Source: Streptomyces griseiscabiei
GTDB taxonomy: Bacteria; Actinomycetota; Actinomycetes; Streptomycetales; Streptomycetaceae
Assembly: GCF_020010925.1 (NCBI RefSeq)
Contig: NZ_JAGJBZ010000005.1
Span: forward strand, 1 to 64,000
DNA length: 64,000 nucleotides
Reading direction: 5' to 3'
The position numbers were made by a program, and so were the translations under genes. This document shows, one piece after another, positions 60,468 to 64,000 of the stretch (position 1 is the stretch's first letter; each line of letters opens with the position of its first letter). The notes under the pieces are model-generated. The model searched no databases, was not told the origin of the DNA, and saw only the letters and a program-made list of their open reading frames with translations.

Positions 60468-63155
60468 TCACGCCGCGCTCACCTCCAGGACCTGGCGCTC
60501 GACGCGGTCCTCGGGGAGCTCCTGGCCGGCGAGGTCGGCACAGCGGCTCTCCCAGTCCGTCACAGCGGGCCGGGCCGGCTGCTCGCCCCGGGCGATCCGC
60601 AGCTGCCGGGCCCGGTCGGCAAACAAGACCTGAACCGTCCGCGCCAGGGCCTCGTCCGCGGCCTGCTCGGCGGCCGACTGGGCCATCGCCCGGGTCGGGT
60701 ACCGGTGCGCCGAGCGCATCTTGGCCTCGTACGCCTTGTCCGCCTCCCACTCGGCCTCGGTCGAACGCATCAGCCGGCCGTTCAGGCTCTCGCGGCGCTG
60801 CTCGCGGAGCTTCTCGGCGATCTCCCGCGCGGCGAGCAGCAGCCCGGCCTCCTCGATGCCGGCGGCGCGCTGCACGTCCAGGTGCCGCTCCAGGAGCGTG
60901 CGGGTGTCGGCCGCACACCGCTCGGTGGCATCGGCGACCGCGACCGGGTCGGTGAGGTCGGCGCGGGCCATCACCGCGAAGTCGACCGCCTCGGCCAACG
61001 CCCGCTCCACAGCACGGCGTTCTGTGCACAGCAGGCACCGGCCGGCCGCATCCGGGATCCCGCAGTCGGCACACGGCGCGGAGAGGCGCTCGCGCTCGGC
61101 GGCCGCGTACTCGGCGCGGCGCTGCTCGATCACCCGGGCGCGGGCCTGCTGCTCGGCCAGGGCCTGCTCGTGCCGCTCCGCCTGGACCGCGGCCTCGTAC
61201 GTCACCGCAGCGTTCAGCCGCTTCTCGGTCTCGGCCTGCAGGACCTGCGGCGCCGCACCGGCGAGCTCCCGGGCGGTCTCCGCGGCGATCCGAGCCCGCA
61301 GGCCGCGCCGGTCACCGATCAGGACCTGGCAGCTGGGGCAGTCGGCGCCGGAGTCCATCCGCCGGCCCTCGTCGCACAGCTGCGACCAGCACCACGCCCG
61401 CTGCACCAGGCCCCGGCCCAGGATCCAGCCGACCGGATCGGTGACCGGCCGGCCCATCTGCTGATCGAGGCGCCGCTCAAGCCGTTCGGCGAGGGCCTCC
61501 TCGGCGTCCTGCGGGCCGAGGATCCCCCGCAGCACACCCAGCTGCACGCGAACCGCCGCAGCCACATGACGCTGAGCCGCCGGCCGGACGATGCGCTCCC
61601 ACACCGGCCGGATCGGCGCGAGCACCGACTCCAAGCCCCGCGGCAGCGACGCCGGACGGACGAACACCACCGTCCCCGCCTGCTTCTTCGAGGCCTTCGC
61701 CGAGCCCGACTTCCCCCACGATCCCGCTACTTCCTGCTGCTGTTCCCCGCGAAGCGGGCCGCCCAGCCCGCCACCAACCGCAGCCGCACCGACCTCGGTG
61801 CGCTCCCGTTCGTCCTCGCGGGCGCCCGCGCGCTCCGGCAGATCACCGCACCCCAGATCGGCTTCGCCGGAAAACCCACCATGAAGCGAGAGAGAACCAG
61901 AGAGAGTAACCACCGGCGCGTGGAGAGCGTGAAGGGGTGCACCAGCAGGGCGCTCGGCCACATCGGGCTCCGGCTCGGTCTCAGGCGCCTCTTCCCCGCT
62001 GTTCACCGGGCCTTCCAGGGCCGGCTCGGTCTCGAGATCCCCGAGTGCAGCAGCGGGGCGCTGGACATCCTCGGGCTCGACATCGTCGAACGACTCCTGC
62101 TGCCAGCCCTCCCCCGACAGCACCGGACCCTCGTCCTCGGCTTCCTCCGCGTGCGGCGAACCGTGCGCACACGACGGACAGGCCGCGGCAGGCTCCGGCT
62201 CCTCGACGCCGTCCTCGACGACAACCTGCGGCGCCGCACCGCGCCCGAACGCGGACGCGATCGCCGGCACCACCAGCCGGCCCTTGCCGTACTGACCCGA
62301 CTCCGTCGTCCCGCGCACCACCTCGACCAACTGCAGCCGCTCCAGCCGGTCGACGACCTTCCCGCCGCCGGAAACCGAACAGCCCAGGGCCTTGGCGACC
62401 GTGGCGTCCGCCCGCCCGCGGCCCTCCTTCACCGAGCCGCCGACCAGACGAACCCGACCGTCAGGCCGGGTCTGCAGAGCAAGGAGAAGCAGAGCCAGCC
62501 GGTCCGTCGCCGCACCCCTCCCCCGCCGAACCGCAAGCAGCCCCGGCGGCGTCACCGGACCGTCCTTCGGGGCCCAGCCCGGCGCGAACAGGGCCTCGCA
62601 GAACCGCAACAACGTCGCCAGGTCCTTACGGGCCAAAGCGAGCGGGTGCATCGGATCGCCGCTCTCCCGCGCGGCGAGCAGCGGAAGCAGCTTCCACTCA
62701 AGGCCGGTCACCCGACCGGACTCCTCGGTCAGCGCCTCGGTCTCCACCACGCCGGCCTCGCGCATCGCGGGCAGCACCTTGTGGTCGACGTACGACTCTG
62801 AAAACCCGAGCCACCGCCCCATCTCCCCCGCGCGAAGGCGGAGCACGGCACTGCGCGCCGGCGCCTTCGCCAACAGGACCACCGCGGCCAGGCGGACCGA
62901 ATCCGGCGCTCGTTCAAGGGACTTGTTCGCCAGGAGACACCGCACGGCAGCGTGCAGGCGGGCCCGCATCGCCCGGTTCAGCACCAGCGGATCTCCAGGA
63001 CCCGACTCCGGGACCGGACCCGCCAACTCAGTAACCCCGTCCGCGCGCGCGTCGCGACGCCAGGACGAGCCAGAACGCTTAGAACGAGCCGCCCGATCAG
63101 CCGTTTTCGGCATGACTGAGCCAGCCCTCGAACGGACAGCGATGATCTGCTCCAT
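60468..63155 (-). CDS. Replication-initiator-type winged-helix protein, 895 aa
   Basis: Start at ATG 63155 or ATG 63113; neither has a strong site. Residues 55-190 form a winged-helix block (LHAAVRCLLANKSLERAPDS, LRAGEMGRWLGFSESYVDHK, ALTEESGRVTGLEWKLLPLL), and a second lies near 240-300 (ADATVAKALGCSVSGGGKVV, LERLQLVEVVRG). An acidic linker follows (VVEDGVEEPEPAA). The C-terminal 350 residues are charged helices with two Cys pairs, GADCPSCQVL and CADCGIPDAAGRCLLC, likely zinc fingers. This plan resembles large DNA-binding proteins of Streptomyces plasmids that act near the origin; a Rep role is inferred from position beside the palindromes at 63.3-63.6 kb. Confidence 0.68.
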   Translation of the reverse strand: MEQIIAVRSRAGSVMPKTADRAARSKRSGSSWRRDARADGVTELAGPVPESGPGDPLVLNRAMRARLHAAVRCLLANKSLERAPDSVRLAAVVLLAKAPARSAVLRLRAGEMGRWLGFSESYVDHKVLPAMREAGVVETEALTEESGRVTGLEWKLLPLLAARESGDPMHPLALARKDLATLLRFCEALFAPGWAPKDGPVTPPGLLAVRRGRGAATDRLALLLLALQTRPDGRVRLVGGSVKEGRGRADATVAKALGCSVSGGGKVVDRLERLQLVEVVRGTTESGQYGKGRLVVPAIASAFGRGAAPQVVVEDGVEEPEPAAACPSCAHGSPHAEEAEDEGPVLSGEGWQQESFDDVEPEDVQRPAAALGDLETEPALEGPVNSGEEAPETEPEPDVAERPAGAPLHALHAPVVTLSGSLSLHGGFSGEADLGCGDLPERAGAREDERERTEVGAAAVGGGLGGPLRGEQQQEVAGSWGKSGSAKASKKQAGTVVFVRPASLPRGLESVLAPIRPVWERIVRPAAQRHVAAAVRVQLGVLRGILGPQDAEEALAERLERRLDQQMGRPVTDPVGWILGRGLVQRAWCWSQLCDEGRRMDSGADCPSCQVLIGDRRGLRARIAAETARELAGAAPQVLQAETEKRLNAAVTYEAAVQAERHEQALAEQQARARVIEQRRAEYAAAERERLSAPCADCGIPDAAGRCLLCTERRAVERALAEAVDFAVMARADLTDPVAVADATERCAADTRTLLERHLDVQRAAGIEEAGLLLAAREIAEKLREQRRESLNGRLMRSTEAEWEADKAYEAKMRSAHRYPTRAMAQSAAEQAADEALARTVQVLFADRARQLRIARGEQPARPAVTDWESRCADLAGQELPEDRVERQVLEVSAA

Positions 63156-63290
63156 AATCGAGGTGGGAAGGGGGCACCGTCACCGCGGTCCGACTGGCTA
63201 GGGCAAGCACGAGAGACGGACCCGGCGACACCGGCATTCAGCTGGCGATCTGGCTGACCAACACCCCCTCCACGCAGTGCGAACGGCCCG

Positions 63291-63313
63291 GGATCGTCAG
63301 TCCCGGGCTCTTC
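63291..63313. repeat. Palindrome 1 upstream of the Rep-type gene
   Basis: GCCCGGGA pairs with TCCCGGGC across loop TCGTCAG. It lies about 140 bases upstream of the 63155 start. Confidence 0.6.
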
Positions 63314-63397
63314 GCGTTTCGGATGACTCTGCGGCAGGAGGCCTGTGGAAAAGATCCGGTCATCACAAAGGCGGCGATCGCTTCAGCGCGAAAGGTC

Positions 63398-63463
63398 GGG
63401 CGCCCGTGTGTCCGGGTGGGAAGCCGCCGCGTCTCGGCTTCCCACCCGGACACACGGGCGCCC
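63398..63463. repeat. Perfect 28-bp inverted repeat with 10-nt loop
   Basis: Bases 63398-63425 pair with 63436-63463 without mismatch; loop 63426-63435. Arms start GGGCGCCCGTGTGTCCGGGT. Much longer than any terminator here, in non-coding DNA 240-310 bases upstream of the Rep-type gene. It could be a single-strand initiation signal, a replication site or a very strong terminator. Confidence 0.9.
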
Positions 63464-63594
63464 AGTACGGACGAAGCCGGCCTGGAGCGCGCTTCGCCCG
63501 TCGGTGGCAGCTGTGTGAATCTGGGTTTTCCCGGCGGTGCATGCATACTGGAGCTGTCCTTACGATCCCGCGACGGCATATCCGAAGCGGCTCT

Positions 63595-63629
63595 CAACGG
63601 CGGCCCCAGTTCTTCAGGGGCCGCCGTTG
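63595..63629 (-). terminator. Palindrome 3, probable terminator of the partial gene
   Basis: Perfect 13-bp stem 63595-63607 / 63617-63629, 9-nt loop, just downstream (minus strand) of the stop at 63648. Confidence 0.75.
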
Positions 63630-63647
63630 TCTGCTTCGCTGGGCAGG

Positions 63648-64000
63648 TCACTCCGCTGTGGGAGCGGCGTCGAGGAAGGGGTCTGTTGTGCTGTCCGCCC
63701 AGGCGCCGACGGGAAGACGGACGAAGGGGTGATCGTCCGATTCGTCGATCAACCACTTCAGGGCCTCCCCTGCGGTGTGGGTCACCACGGCGTTGTTCGG
63801 CGTTGCCCATACGCTTGTGTGGATCGATAGCTCCGGGCTTGCGAGGGCCTGGCGTGCGGCTCGCAGAGCGGCAGAAACCCACGTGGCGAATCCCTGGTGC
63901 AGTCCTGTGGTGAAGGCGGTCTGCGACCAAGCCACACCATCCAATGACGCAGCCGCCTTGAGCACGATTACGTCGTGTGCACTCAGGTGGTGCAGGTCAG
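63648..64000 (-). CDS. Partial hypothetical protein with possible HTH (N-terminus outside window)
   Basis: The minus-strand frame stays open from the stop at 63648 to the window edge, giving at least 117 residues: DLHHLSAHDVIVLKAAASLD then SQTAFTTGLHQGFATWVSAA, a helix-turn-helix-like arrangement, then an acidic end (DESDDHPFVRLPVGAW). The GTG at 63965 is probably internal because coding sequence continues upstream of it. Likely a small DNA-binding protein; no family assigned. Confidence 0.6.
   Translation of the reverse strand, partial: DLHHLSAHDVIVLKAAASLDGVAWSQTAFTTGLHQGFATWVSAALRAARQALASPELSIHTSVWATPNNAVVTHTAGEALKWLIDESDDHPFVRLPVGAWADSTTDPFLDAAPTAE

Noticed and set aside
60705..62801. 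698-codon plus-strand frame opposite the Rep-type gene
   Set aside because: Antisense shadow; Arg/His/Pro-rich and without ribosome site.
63323..63913. 196-codon plus-strand frame through the palindromes
   Set aside because: It crosses perfect inverted repeats and opposes the coding-like minus-strand frame.
63991..64000. GCAGGTCAG at the window end resembling the iteron junction motif
   Set aside because: It lies inside the reading frame of the partial minus-strand gene, so probably coincidence.

Overview
The window is high-GC actinobacterial DNA, almost certainly from a Streptomyces or close relative: very strong G/C bias at third codon positions, many GTG starts, TGA/ATG stop-start overlaps, and GC-rich hairpin terminators without U tracts. 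There are no housekeeping genes, rRNA or tRNA. The content (small orphan genes, a second NAD-dependent DNA ligase, a DUF932 protein, an endonuclease VII-like nuclease, ParA-like ATPases, winged-helix replication-type proteins, a SNF2 helicase) points to a large plasmid or plasmid-derived island; no phage structural genes are visible. The organism and the plasmid nature are inferred.

Left part (about 0.4-25 kb): an array of more than 30 small, mostly unrecognised genes in short operons of one to four genes. Nearly every operon starts with a copy of the same promoter: an upstream GACCCTnnTAA-like tract, TTGAC, a 16-17 bp spacer usually containing a C run, and GTACATTAGTGA. In nine cases the promoter is followed by a short hairpin whose stem changes from copy to copy by paired substitutions while the loop keeps AGCAAG or TGCAAG, then CACCACGAAC-like single-stranded sequence and the ribosome binding site. 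This promoter-leader family (16 promoters, nine clean hairpins) is the most striking feature of the window. Four non-coding patches (3.4-3.6, 11.2-11.35, 13.0-13.4, 15.3-15.7 kb) interrupt the array. Two of them carry 12-bp-period GTGACA iterons after a pair of mutually exclusive hairpins; the other two are rich in GCTGCA/TGCAGC repeats.

Middle part (25-31 kb): a zinc-finger/coiled-coil protein, a complete LigA-type NAD-dependent DNA ligase, and two tandem paralogues that look like R-S-E class ADP-ribosyltransferases with an N-terminal CRS-x-SKGGRRC motif.

Right part (31-64 kb), the plasmid backbone: two convergent, paralogous ParA/TadZ-like ATPases lacking the signature lysines; an orphan HicA-like protein; a run of coupled hypothetical genes; a frameshifted HD-domain gene and a truncated P-loop gene; a PD-(D/E)XK-type nuclease; a propeller-Ser/Thr-kinase fusion; a RapZ-C/LuxR-HTH fusion divergent from an endonuclease VII-like gene; and a minus-strand operon (63.2 to 52.9 kb) running from two replication-type winged-helix proteins through a coupled unknown gene to a SNF2 helicase with dsRBD-like repeats and its SWIM zinc-finger partner. 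Upstream of that operon lie three strong palindromes, one a perfect 28-bp inverted repeat.

Functional reading (inference): the right part maintains the replicon and contains conflict or defence-type enzymes, while the left part is a coordinately expressed accessory regulon.
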